DNA of 64,000 nucleotides from a gamma proteobacterium NOR5-3 (lineage in GTDB: Bacteria > Pseudomonadota > Gammaproteobacteria > Pseudomonadales > Halieaceae), in contig DS999408.1 in NCBI GenBank assembly GCA_000158155.1, positions 8,271-72,270 of the forward strand, written 5' to 3'. Position 1 is the stretch's first letter. Every line of letters begins with the position of its first letter. Shown piece after piece: positions 8,261-16,408 of the stretch. The position numbers and the translations under genes are program-made. Under the pieces are notes generated by a model. The model was not told where the DNA came from, made no database searches, and saw only the letters and a program-made list of their open reading frames with translations.

Positions 8261-9103
8261 ATGAATCGACAACTGCAACAGGTTTTGCGTGCTCAGGCGA
8301 GTATGGATGGGGCGGGTGTGGCAATTCAGCGGGTAGCGGGTTTTGAGCAAGCCGCTATGGATCCCATTCTCATGATTGATGAGCTTCGCTCACAGCACCG
8401 TGAGGACTTTGCGGCCGGCTTTCCTCCCCACCCGCATCGAGGCATGCAGACCCTGACGTACATGAAGCACGGGGGGATCATTCACGAAGACAGCCAGGGC
8501 AATCGCGGCGAAATTCGCAGCGGTGGCGCGCAGTACATGAGTGCCGGTCGCGGGATTATTCACTCCGAGATGCCCACACAGGACAGCCTTGGACTCCATG
8601 GCTTTCAGCTATGGTTTAACCTGCCGGCGGCTCAAAAAATGCAGGCGCCCCGATATCGCGACCTGCCGCTGGCAGAGCTTGCTCAGGCTGCGGGCGCCGG
8701 GGTTACAGCCACCATGATTTCCGGGGAGTGGAACATTGATGGTATGGAGCCTCTGGAAGGCCCCCTGCAGGAACTGGCTCCCCAGGCAGCCATGGCAGAC
8801 ATTCGTCTTGATGCGGGTGCCGATTTTACTCTTGAGACGGAGCCGGGTGAGTCGGTAATGGCCTATGTCTACGACGGCAGTGTGGATATAGATGCAACCA
8901 ACTTAGCCCAACGCCAGCTGCTGCTGTTTGGTGAGGGAGAGCACTTGCTACTGAGCGGCGGCGCCACGGGAGCGGGCTTTCTGCTGCTGCGCGGTCGTCC
9001 CATCAAAGAGAGAGTCGTGCACTACGGGCCATTTGTGATGAACAGCGAGGCCGAAATAGAGCAGGCCATCCGCGATTACCAGTCCGGGCGGTTCGCGGCC
9101 TAG
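8261..9103 (+). CDS. yhaK: Pirin family protein, YhaK-like
   Basis: Bicupin pirin-family protein, 280 aa. The N-terminal cupin holds the metal-binding signature FPPHPHRGMQTLTYM plus later HEDS and HSEMP, giving the expected His/Glu ligands; the C-terminal domain (PRYRDLPL onward) is the usual pirin_C. Some pirins have quercetinase activity and YhaK-type proteins respond to redox stress. The ATG at 8261 is supported by AAAGGAG nine bases upstream. It faces away from the LysR gene and is closed by a strong terminator. Confidence 0.92.
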   Translation: MNRQLQQVLRAQASMDGAGVAIQRVAGFEQAAMDPILMIDELRSQHREDFAAGFPPHPHRGMQTLTYMKHGGIIHEDSQGNRGEIRSGGAQYMSAGRGIIHSEMPTQDSLGLHGFQLWFNLPAAQKMQAPRYRDLPLAELAQAAGAGVTATMISGEWNIDGMEPLEGPLQELAPQAAMADIRLDAGADFTLETEPGESVMAYVYDGSVDIDATNLAQRQLLLFGEGEHLLLSGGATGAGFLLLRGRPIKERVVHYGPFVMNSEAEIEQAIRDYQSGRFAA

Positions 9104-9133
9104 GGCCTCACGAGTCGGCGCAGAGGGCGCCAT

Positions 9134-9179
9134 AAGGCTGCAAGGGTTGCACAATGGTGCTACTCTTGTGGCCTTTTTT
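9134..9179 (+). terminator. Strong intrinsic terminator after the pirin gene
   Basis: A stem of about 17 bp (9136-9152 with 9157-9173; three wobbles and one mismatch) with an AATG loop is followed directly by six T. It isolates the pirin transcript from the lipoprotein-transporter genes. Confidence 0.75.
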
Positions 9180-9193
9180 ATGCTGGACAAATC

Positions 9194-9475
9194 ATGCGTT
9201 TTCCCTTGCTTATCAGCGCATTAACGCTGGCGTCGCTCGCTGGCTTCATGACCGCCTGCGCCACCCCTATGGAACCTGTGGCCGTCGAAGTGCCTTCGCT
9301 CACAGCCTGCGAAGGGCCGCGACCCCAGGTATGCACCATGATTTTTGCCCCGGTCTGCGCAAGCCGCGCCGACGGCAAGTTAGAGACCTACGCCTCGGGC
9401 TGTAACGCCTGTGCTGACGACCAGGTGTCGTCCTACCGCAACGGCGCCTGCGAAGATGAAGGAAGCACCCTATGA
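9194..9475 (+). CDS. Small Kazal-like lipoprotein
   Basis: A 93-aa protein with a lipoprotein signal (LASLAGFMTAC lipobox region, Cys about residue 22). The mature part carries a Kazal-like cysteine pattern: C-x8-C, PVCAS followed by YASGCNACADD and a final GAC, as in Kazal-type serine-protease inhibitor domains (P-V-C-G ... T-Y-x-N-x-C ... C). Whether it inhibits a protease is unknown. Its stop overlaps the start of the symporter gene (ATGA), so the two are translationally coupled. Confidence 0.75.
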   Translation: MRFPLLISALTLASLAGFMTACATPMEPVAVEVPSLTACEGPRPQVCTMIFAPVCASRADGKLETYASGCNACADDQVSSYRNGACEDEGSTL

Positions 9476-10797
9476 GTCTGACTAACCGAATCCTGCTGGG
9501 TATGCTGGCGGGCATTCTGCTCGGTTCCCTGCTGAACCTTATTGGCCAGGGCAGTGCGGTGGACGGCACGCTCAGAACGATTATTGATGAATGGCTTGTA
9601 GGGGGGGTGTTCGACGTTATCGGTCGAATTTTCGTCGCTTCCCTGAAGCTTCTGGTGGTTCCACTGGTGTTCGTGTCTTTGGTGTGTGGCTCAAGCTCGC
9701 TGGGCGACAGTTCTCGCATGGGACCTATTGCCGGCAAAACGCTGCTGTTTTATCTCGCCACCACCGCCATCGCTGTGACCGTAGCTCTCATTGTTGCTGT
9801 TTTTATTGGACCGGGTAGTTCGGTGCAGCTTGATAGCAGCGCCGCGTTCGTGGCTACAGAGCCGCCGCCGCTGAAAGAAGTACTGGTGAATATTTTTCCC
9901 GCCAACCCCATTAAAGCGATGGCCGATGGCGAAATGCTGCAGATCATCGTGTTCGCCTTGCTTTTTGGCTATGCCTTGTCGCGCGCGGGCGATGCGGGTC
10001 AGCGAATGGCGGCTTACTTCAATGACCTCGAAGCGGTCGTCATGAAGATGGTCGGTGTGCTTATGGCCCTGGCTCCCTATGGCGTATTCGCACTGTTAGC
10101 GCGGTTGTTCGCAGAGATGGGCTTAAGCGCGATTCTGGATCTCGGGGCTTACTTCCTCACGGTACTGGGGCTGCTGATTTTCCACGGCACTGTGACCTAT
10201 GGGCTGATATTGAAGACGCTCACGGGCCTGCCTCCCGGGGTGATGCTGAAAAAAATGCGTTCTGTCTGGGCCTTTGCTTTTTCCACGGCATCGTCCGGGG
10301 CAACGCTGCCTATCACCCTGCGCACCGTGGAAAAGAAGCTTGGCGTGCACAACTCTGTGGCCGGTTTTACCATTCCTCTGGGTGCGACCATCAACATGGA
10401 CGGCACCGCCATCATGCAGGGTGTGGCTACCGTTTTTATTGCCGAAGTCTATGGCTTTGATCTGAGCATGACGGCTTACATCACGGTAATCCTTACCGCC
10501 ACACTGGCGTCCGTGGGCACCGCTGCGGTGCCGGGTGTGGGTTTGATTACGCTGGCTATGGTGCTTGAGCAGGCCGGGCTGCCCGTGGAGGGTATTGCTC
10601 TTATCATCGGTGTGGATCGTCTTCTGGATATGGTGCGAACCATGGTCAATGTCACCGGCGATGCTACGGTCTCGGTGGTGGTTGCCAAGAGCGAAGGGCA
10701 ACTCGATGAGGACGTGTTCTTCAACCCCAATGCGGATGCGCATCCCGAGGATGCGGCAGCCGGTTCCAGCGCGAAAACAGCTGCATCAGGGACGTAA
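9472..10797 (+). CDS. Dicarboxylate/amino acid:cation symporter (DAACS family)
   Basis: A 441-aa inner-membrane carrier of the GltP/DctA family, with about eight hydrophobic helices and the two re-entrant hairpins. Diagnostic motifs are FSTASSGATLPITL (HP1 serine-rich loop, about residues 266-279), the TM7 sequence GATINMDGTAIMQG (NMDGT cation site) and a later GLITLAMVLEQAGLP with VDRLLDMVRTMVNVTGD (TM8 substrate site). Likely imports glutamate, aspartate or C4-dicarboxylates with H+ or Na+; which one cannot be settled here. Coupled to the upstream Kazal-like lipoprotein. Confidence 0.93.
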   Translation: MSLTNRILLGMLAGILLGSLLNLIGQGSAVDGTLRTIIDEWLVGGVFDVIGRIFVASLKLLVVPLVFVSLVCGSSSLGDSSRMGPIAGKTLLFYLATTAIAVTVALIVAVFIGPGSSVQLDSSAAFVATEPPPLKEVLVNIFPANPIKAMADGEMLQIIVFALLFGYALSRAGDAGQRMAAYFNDLEAVVMKMVGVLMALAPYGVFALLARLFAEMGLSAILDLGAYFLTVLGLLIFHGTVTYGLILKTLTGLPPGVMLKKMRSVWAFAFSTASSGATLPITLRTVEKKLGVHNSVAGFTIPLGATINMDGTAIMQGVATVFIAEVYGFDLSMTAYITVILTATLASVGTAAVPGVGLITLAMVLEQAGLPVEGIALIIGVDRLLDMVRTMVNVTGDATVSVVVAKSEGQLDEDVFFNPNADAHPEDAAAGSSAKTAASGT

Positions 10798-10805
10798 GGG
10801 TGTCT

Positions 10806-11456
10806 ATGAGCATCAAGGTGACTATAGTTCCCGTCACGGCCTACCAGCAGAACTGCTCGATCCTCAAGTGTGAGGTCACTGGCAAAGCGGCGATTGTCGA
10901 TCCGGGCGGCGACATCGATAGGGTTCTGGCAGCGGTAGAGCAGTTAGGGGCCTCGGTAGAAAAGATTATTCTCACCCACGGACACATGGATCATTGTGCC
11001 GCGTCTGATGTGTTGAGGCAGCAACTATCCGTGCCGATTGAAGGCCCTCACGAGGGTGATCGCTTTTGGATCGATAAGCTTCCCGAGTGGTGCAAGATGT
11101 CCAACTTTCCCATTGCAGAGGCCTTTGAGCCAGATCGCTGGTTGGTGGCCGGCGATACGGTAACCGTAGGCGCACAAACCCTGCAGGTGTTTCACTGCCC
11201 GGGTCATACCCCGGGTCACGTTGTGTTCGTGCATGATGGACAGCGTGTTGCCTGGGTGGGTGATGTGATTTTTCAGGGCTCTATCGGGCGCACGGACTTT
11301 CCCAAGGGCAATCACGATGAGCTGATTAACAGCATCCGTAATACCCTGTTTCCTCTGGGTGATGACATCACCTTTATCCCCGGCCATGGCCCGACATCCA
11401 CCTTTGGTCGGGAGCGTCAGAGCAATCCTTTTGTCGCCGACGAACGTTATGGCTGA
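10806..11456 (+). CDS. MBL-fold hydrolase, YcbL/glyoxalase II-like
   Basis: A 216-aa metallo-beta-lactamase-fold hydrolase of the YcbL (type II glyoxalase-like) subgroup. Metal ligands are in THGHMDHCAA, HCPGHTPGH, the Asp of WVGDVIF and the final His of IPGHGPTS; the motif GSIGRTDFPKG is typical of this group. Predicted to hydrolyse S-lactoylglutathione or a related thioester. The ATG at 10806 with upstream AAGGG is preferred over a GTG at 10800. It follows the symporter by 8 bp and overlaps the DUF2288 gene by 8 bp, so the three are probably one operon. Confidence 0.9.
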   Translation: MSIKVTIVPVTAYQQNCSILKCEVTGKAAIVDPGGDIDRVLAAVEQLGASVEKIILTHGHMDHCAASDVLRQQLSVPIEGPHEGDRFWIDKLPEWCKMSNFPIAEAFEPDRWLVAGDTVTVGAQTLQVFHCPGHTPGHVVFVHDGQRVAWVGDVIFQGSIGRTDFPKGNHDELINSIRNTLFPLGDDITFIPGHGPTSTFGRERQSNPFVADERYG

Positions 11457-11763
11457 GGAAAATCAGCAAGAGCAGCGTCGCGCTGACTTTCTCGCGCAAA
11501 CTGCCCGGATTGCGTTTACGGAACTGCAGCGATACTTTGCTGCGGGGCGTCTGGTGAAGGTCAGCGATGAACTTGATCTTATCGAGGTGGCGGTGCAACT
11601 GTCAGAAGATAACGCCAGGCAGTTTGAGCAATGGCTGGAGCAGGAGAAGCTGGACGGCGTCAACGATGAGCAGGCGGCGCTTTGGCTGCAAGAAGACCGC
11701 GTGCTCTGGGCCGTAGTGGCAGACCCCTGGGTATTGGTTCAGGAGCGTAAATGCGCAGCCTGA
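11449..11763 (+). CDS. DUF2288 family protein
   Basis: A 104-aa cytosolic protein matching the DUF2288 pattern: ARIAFTELQRYFAAG near the N-terminus, ELDLIEVAVQLSEDNA, and the tryptophan-rich end LWAVVADPWVLVQERK. Function is unknown for the family. The start at 11449 overlaps the end of the hydrolase gene by eight bases, indicating coupling. A longer in-frame extension exists upstream but lies inside the hydrolase gene. Confidence 0.82.
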   Translation: MAEENQQEQRRADFLAQTARIAFTELQRYFAAGRLVKVSDELDLIEVAVQLSEDNARQFEQWLEQEKLDGVNDEQAALWLQEDRVLWAVVADPWVLVQERKCAA

Positions 11764-11807
11764 CTATGCGCCGCGCGCTTGTTTGACCTTCGTTTGCTAC
11801 CACCAGG

Positions 11808-13550
11808 CTAGGGGATTTTTACCGGACGTCCTTCAAACACCGTGCCCCAGATGGGGATGCTGCGAAGTCCGGCGGCCCCGACTTCGTAGGGATCTTGCTC
11901 CAGCACCGTAAAGTCCGCACGTTTGCCGGCACGAATCGAACCAATCTCGTCTTCCCAGCCCATGACCCATGCTGCATCAATTGTGATACCCCGAAGCGCA
12001 GCTTCAAGACTGATACGTTGTTCCTGCCCGGTGGCAGTCCCGTTAATGGTAATTCGATTAGTGGCGGTCCAGGCAAGAGTCAGTGGCTCCATCGGTGCCA
12101 TGGGCGCGTCGGAATGTAGCGCTAGCGGAACGCCCAGCCGTTCGGCAGAACCCAGTCGCACCATTTGCGCGCTGCGATCCGGGCCTAGCCAGGCATCACC
12201 GTAGAGATCCGAGAGAATGTAGTGGTAATAGGGGTTGGCTGAGATCACGGCTCCTAATTCACCGAGCTGGCGAACTTGCTCCTCGGTGGTGTAGGCAAAG
12301 TGTTCCAGCGTAAGGCGATGATCAGCGCGAGGGTGCTCCATTTGTAATTCTCGCAGCATGTCCATAAGCGCAGCTGCGCTGGCGTCGCCATTAGTGTGCG
12401 CATGGATTTTATAGCCGGCTTTCCAAAAATGTGTGCCCCAGGCCTGAGTGACCTCCAGGGGCGCCATCCACTGGCCTTTGTGGCCATCCAGATATCCCGG
12501 AGGCCCCATCTGTGCCAACCCACTGTAAATCGCGCCGTCCATCATCAGCTTGAAGTGCCTGTCGATGATGACGCGCTCGGAGTTGCTCTCTCTCCAGCGA
12601 TTGATTTCCTGCTCCGCTTCCGCGGGGCTTCGACCCCGGGCCAGAAAGTCCGTGATGATCGGCGTCATAATGATACGTAGCGGAGCGTCGGTATCAGCGA
12701 CTGCTTTTCGGATCAGCGCTAGCTCCTGTTCCGGGTTACCAAAAATCCCGGTGCCCATATCCAGCGCAGTGGTGACGCCCCCGCGATGCGCCATTTCCAG
12801 GAAGTTTTCCATGCCCGTCAGGAACCGTGCGGGCTCGAACAAGAACCCGAGCCTGGGCACCAGAGCCTTGAGGCCATTCTCCCAAAAATGACCCCGCTCC
12901 CAGTCACTCTCGTGAAGTTCCCGCACTTCGGCTTCGCTGAGCTCAAGCTCGGCGATCGCCGCGTCGTTGAGAATCAGCTCATGAAAGGAGCGGTGCCAGA
13001 GCATCACCGACTGATCGGGAAACCACTCGCTGAGCTGCTCTCGATACACGTCGCCATGCCATAGAGGGTGATAGCCCCAAACAATAAACGGCAGCGGGCC
13101 CTCATGCGCAGCGACCAGCTCACGCAATCGCGACTCAAAATCTGTGGGCGTGAGCGCGCCGGGAAAACTGCCGGTGGGGAGATCCCAGTCGTCCGGTGCG
13201 AGGAAGGGGAACTGGGTGAGTACCGCCGGTAGCGTCGGATGAACGTGGGGATCGATAAACCCCGGGGTCAGTATCTTCTCGTCAAAGCGCTTATCGATCG
13301 TATAGTCAGCCAGCGCCGCAGTGCCGCGTAACTGGGCAAGGTCGCCCACGGCCACGATACGTCCGTCGTTCACTGCGACGGCGGTAGCAACCGGCTGGCC
13401 CGGGTCCATGGTGATGACTTTTGCGGCGGTAAAAATGACCTGCGCCTGAGCGATGCCCGTAAAGCTCATTGCTACGGTAATGCCCAGCGCGGCGATACAC
13501 CGCTGGGCTGCGGTGGGGCGATAGGTCTTTATGTTGTTCAGATAATGCAT
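11808..13550 (-). CDS. Exported amidohydrolase (YtcJ-like)
   Basis: A 580-aa amidohydrolase-3 family protein with a signal peptide (about residues 1-35, ending near GIAQAQ), so predicted periplasmic. The first metal motif is FIDPHVHP, with later metal-site regions HAHTNGDASA, TLEHFAY and LHSDAPMAPM, followed by the composite-domain end IRAGKRADFTVLEQDPY. YtcJ-like enzymes hydrolyse N-substituted amides; the substrate here is unknown. The ATG at 13550 gives a clean signal peptide; the open frame 5' of it runs into a tandem repeat and the M48 gene. It could be read through from the large operon upstream. Confidence 0.88.
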   Translation of the reverse strand: MHYLNNIKTYRPTAAQRCIAALGITVAMSFTGIAQAQVIFTAAKVITMDPGQPVATAVAVNDGRIVAVGDLAQLRGTAALADYTIDKRFDEKILTPGFIDPHVHPTLPAVLTQFPFLAPDDWDLPTGSFPGALTPTDFESRLRELVAAHEGPLPFIVWGYHPLWHGDVYREQLSEWFPDQSVMLWHRSFHELILNDAAIAELELSEAEVRELHESDWERGHFWENGLKALVPRLGFLFEPARFLTGMENFLEMAHRGGVTTALDMGTGIFGNPEQELALIRKAVADTDAPLRIIMTPIITDFLARGRSPAEAEQEINRWRESNSERVIIDRHFKLMMDGAIYSGLAQMGPPGYLDGHKGQWMAPLEVTQAWGTHFWKAGYKIHAHTNGDASAAALMDMLRELQMEHPRADHRLTLEHFAYTTEEQVRQLGELGAVISANPYYHYILSDLYGDAWLGPDRSAQMVRLGSAERLGVPLALHSDAPMAPMEPLTLAWTATNRITINGTATGQEQRISLEAALRGITIDAAWVMGWEDEIGSIRAGKRADFTVLEQDPYEVGAAGLRSIPIWGTVFEGRPVKIP

Positions 13551-13606
13551 GACAAGCCTGCCGCGTGGCAAAGTGGTAGCAAGCAGTCTAGCCTTGAATC
13601 GGGGCC

Positions 13607-13638
13607 AAGGAGTACCCCAGCGAAGGAGTACCCCGGCG
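13607..13638. repeat. 16-bp tandem repeat, two copies
   Basis: AAGGAGTACCCCAGCG is followed at once by AAGGAGTACCCCGGCG (one mismatch) in the 89-bp gap between the M48 and amidohydrolase genes. Its role is unknown; a duplicated binding site or simple slippage are both possible. Confidence 0.7.
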
Positions 13639-13639
13639 C

Positions 13640-15085
13640 TTATTGGATTACTTTTATCCAATCCCCGGTACGGGGCTCACCACGAGGATAGAAGTCATTA
13701 ATGAGTCGCAACTGAGCTTCGGCATCATTAATACGAGCGCTGGCTGCCAAGGAACCTACATTGGCGCCCCGGGGAACCTGTATGTAGCGAACATACCGTG
13801 CGTTGTTGGAGCTTTTTTCTTTAGGATGCATGGCGCGAAAACTCTGGATCAGCGCAAGCAGCTGCGCATCGCTGCTCGCAAAGTCCCCGGCCTCGGCCTC
13901 GAACATGTAGGTGAGATTCCCGAAGTGGATCACCGCCAGGCGTTTGTCTTTACCGCTCGCGGCGGCTATCGCCGTATAGCCATCCAGTCCGCTTTGCTGC
14001 AGGGCCTCCCCGGCGCGGAGGCTGCCTTTAGCGGAGGATTCCAACACCTGCTGAGGTGTCGCGGCGGGGTCTTTACGGCGTAGGGTAATGGTCAGGCTGG
14101 CACTGCCGTCGGGCGCCGATGCAATCACCGCCTGTGCGCTGGGGGTGATGGCCCAGCCCTCGGGCTGCTCGATCGTGAAGCCCAGTTTGTTGTGATAGTA
14201 ACGATCGTCTGCGCGTTGTCCCTCGACGCTTTCTCCCCACACGAGGCCATCGGTGACACGCCGAAATTCACCGGGCTCCTCGGGGCTCTCGATGTAGCTG
14301 CCATCGTCGAGTTCGTTGGCCGCACGAATCACGGTTTGCAGGCGTTTATCGTTGCGCGGGTGCGTGGCGTACAGGCCGTGATAGGTGGTGCCACTCTTAC
14401 CTGCGGCCTTGGCCTTGAGCCGCATAAACTGTTCCTGGTTCTTAAGTACGCCAATCACGTCGAGCAGAGCCTCGGGTTCGTAGCCGGCCTTGTACATGTA
14501 TTCGGCACCCAGTCCGTCGGCCTCCAGCTCCATATCGCGCCCGTAACCGCTGATAAGCTCAGCCCCGTACATGTTTGAAGCTTCGTATACAGCGCTGCTT
14601 CCGGTCAGTACATAGGCAGTGGTGGATAGCACTTTGCTGGTGACGCCTGCGGTTTTTCTGCGCCCGTGATGGCGGGCGGTGACATGCGCAATTTCGTGTC
14701 CTATCACGCCTGCAAGCTCGGCTTCGGTATTGAGATAAGCGATGAGCCCGCGGTTTACGTAGATGAACCCACCGGGAGTGGCAAAGGCGTTAATCTCCGG
14801 CGCGTCGATGACGGCAAAGGTGAACGTGCGATTAGGCATGTCACTCTGGGCGACTAATCGCTGCCCAATCTTATCCACGTAGGCCTGAAGCTCCGGATCC
14901 TCGTAGAAAGCGCCTTCGGAAAGAAACTGGTCGTACATCTCCTGGCCAGTCTCACGCTCGCCATCGGCACTGGACATCACGACGGTCGCACCGCCGGTTG
15001 CCGGATTAACCGTGCAGGCGGGCAGCGCCGCAAGCGTTGCGCCCAGGACGGCGGCCAGCAGCAGGCCCTGACGTCTAGTGTTCAC
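13640..15085 (-). CDS. M48 family metalloprotease lipoprotein
   Basis: A 481-aa zinc protease predicted to be a lipoprotein (lipobox ALPAC, Cys 24). The HExxH motif is H130-E131-H134 in VIGHEIAHVTARHH, and the third ligand is in MELEADGLGAEYMYKAGY, as in LoiP/BepA-type periplasmic proteases. The C-terminal region ends with a LysM-like segment (IQVPRGANVGSLAASA ... RTGDWIKVIQ). A GTG at 15085 overlapping the upstream lipoprotein stop by 11 bp is the likely start; no strong ribosome-binding site is visible, and a longer frame to 15193 is possible. It is the last gene of the large minus-strand operon, perhaps handling quality control or processing of its envelope proteins. Confidence 0.87.
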   Translation of the reverse strand: MNTRRQGLLLAAVLGATLAALPACTVNPATGGATVVMSSADGERETGQEMYDQFLSEGAFYEDPELQAYVDKIGQRLVAQSDMPNRTFTFAVIDAPEINAFATPGGFIYVNRGLIAYLNTEAELAGVIGHEIAHVTARHHGRRKTAGVTSKVLSTTAYVLTGSSAVYEASNMYGAELISGYGRDMELEADGLGAEYMYKAGYEPEALLDVIGVLKNQEQFMRLKAKAAGKSGTTYHGLYATHPRNDKRLQTVIRAANELDDGSYIESPEEPGEFRRVTDGLVWGESVEGQRADDRYYHNKLGFTIEQPEGWAITPSAQAVIASAPDGSASLTITLRRKDPAATPQQVLESSAKGSLRAGEALQQSGLDGYTAIAAASGKDKRLAVIHFGNLTYMFEAEAGDFASSDAQLLALIQSFRAMHPKEKSSNNARYVRYIQVPRGANVGSLAASARINDAEAQLRLINDFYPRGEPRTGDWIKVIQ

Positions 15086-15737
15086 TGGACAGGAACTGCA
15101 GCAATTGATCCCCCAGACCGTCACAGGCGGTACCCTGAACCGGCGCGATGATGGGAATGGGTACGACCACCGCTGGCATATAGGACTGCCCACTGGTGCT
15201 CGCGTTCAAGCGGCCTACTTCGGCCTTGTCGGTAAAATCCCAAATGGTCGCCTCGTAATCTGATGCGTTACCCCAGGTGCCAAAACCAAAGCACCCGGCG
15301 CCGCCGGGCCCCACTCCGCAGGTCATAGAGCCCGCGGAGTTAGTTTGTACTGTGCTGCCGTCCACCCAGATCATGTACTCGAGTTTGAGGTCTGTTAAGC
15401 GTTGCGCCACGGGTTTTTGTTGCACCAGGCGATCAATGTCCGCGGGACGCAGGGGCGCGGTACGCGGCTCGAACCAGGGATAGAGGGCGTTAATGAACTC
15501 GATTTCATCGATGATCTCGATGCTCGAGTCCCGGGCGACCACGTGATCGGCGATGCATTCAATAAAGTCGAATTCTGTTTCGTAGTCACTGGCATGGCGG
15601 CGGCCCAATATCACCACCGAGGAATCGCCAATGCCTTCTATAGGCTCGTTGAAGACCATTTCGTCTACGGTGGAGGTGACACAGCCCGTGAGCACCACGG
15701 TCAGCCCCAGCACCACTATGCGCAGCGTGCGGATCAC
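15075..15737 (-). CDS. Putative lipoprotein of the envelope operon
   Basis: A 220-aa protein with a lipoprotein signal (VVLTGC lipobox, Cys about residue 19). The mature part includes a Gly-rich, cysteine-bearing stretch (TCGVGPGGAGCFGFGTWG) and a segment DYEATIWDFTDKAEVGRL typical of small beta-rich envelope proteins. The family is not recognised. The GTG start at 15737 overlaps the upstream stop as GTGA, and its own 3' end overlaps the M48 gene, so it is translationally coupled on both sides. Confidence 0.65.
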   Translation of the reverse strand: MIRTLRIVVLGLTVVLTGCVTSTVDEMVFNEPIEGIGDSSVVILGRRHASDYETEFDFIECIADHVVARDSSIEIIDEIEFINALYPWFEPRTAPLRPADIDRLVQQKPVAQRLTDLKLEYMIWVDGSTVQTNSAGSMTCGVGPGGAGCFGFGTWGNASDYEATIWDFTDKAEVGRLNASTSGQSYMPAVVVPIPIIAPVQGTACDGLGDQLLQFLSSEH

Positions 15738-16408
15738 CGGCTGGCTACCGCCGCGCGCTGTTGCTGCAGCTCTTCTAGCCACGCAGCCACCGCCGGCACC
15801 TTTTGGAAACTGGTGATGAAATGCGCACCGGCATCACGCAATGCCACCACGGCAGCGAGATTTACTGCGGCCTCGTCACTTTGCAGGAACGCCGTAGGTG
15901 TTTTTCCGTACGCTGTCATGGTCCACTCCGCGATGGGCTCACCATTGGTCGTGACCAGCTCAAAGGCGTAGCGCATCCAGATTTCATAGACCTTGACGTT
16001 GGTATGCGCCGGAATAGCGTATTGCAGCTCGTCCACGCGGGGGATCAATACCGCATCAACAATAGGGTTCATTTGATCCGGCGCCGGTTTGCCGTCCATT
16101 TTGGTGATTCTGGTGAACATGTTGTTAAGCAATTGACTCCACATCTGTACCTGGGCGTCACCGGTTTTTACAATCCAGGAGGATTCGGCCCGGCCCTTGG
16201 CTTCGTCAAAGAACTCATGCCCCAGAAAATCCGGCTCGTACCAAACGCCCAACGTGACCGGCAGGGGTTCCATGAGCGGAGGAGGGAAGTTTCCGACAAC
16301 GATAACTTCCTTGGTGCTACAGCTGGCGACAAATACCAGACAGAACAGCAGGCCTGCGCGCGCGAGGCCGCTGCGGCGAGCCGTTTGCCTGTCAGGGCCT
16401 GAAGTCAT
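15734..16408 (-). CDS. Putative lipoprotein of the envelope operon
   Basis: A protein of about 224 aa with a lipoprotein signal (FLVFVASC-type lipobox: LVFVASC) after a basic N-region. The mature domain (LPVTLGVWYEPDFLGHEFF, later WMRYAFELVTTNGEPIAEW) looks like an outer-membrane lipoprotein of the assembly or transport-auxiliary kind, but no family is named. An ATG at 16420 would add four residues. It overlaps the end of the upstream VWA gene and the start of the next lipoprotein gene. Confidence 0.65.
   Translation of the reverse strand: MTSGPDRQTARRSGLARAGLLFCLVFVASCSTKEVIVVGNFPPPLMEPLPVTLGVWYEPDFLGHEFFDEAKGRAESSWIVKTGDAQVQMWSQLLNNMFTRITKMDGKPAPDQMNPIVDAVLIPRVDELQYAIPAHTNVKVYEIWMRYAFELVTTNGEPIAEWTMTAYGKTPTAFLQSDEAAVNLAAVVALRDAGAHFITSFQKVPAVAAWLEELQQQRAAVASR

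Noticed and set aside
10123-10743. Minus-strand frame opposite the DAACS symporter
   Set aside because: His/Asp-rich antisense of transporter helices; no homology or ribosome-binding site.
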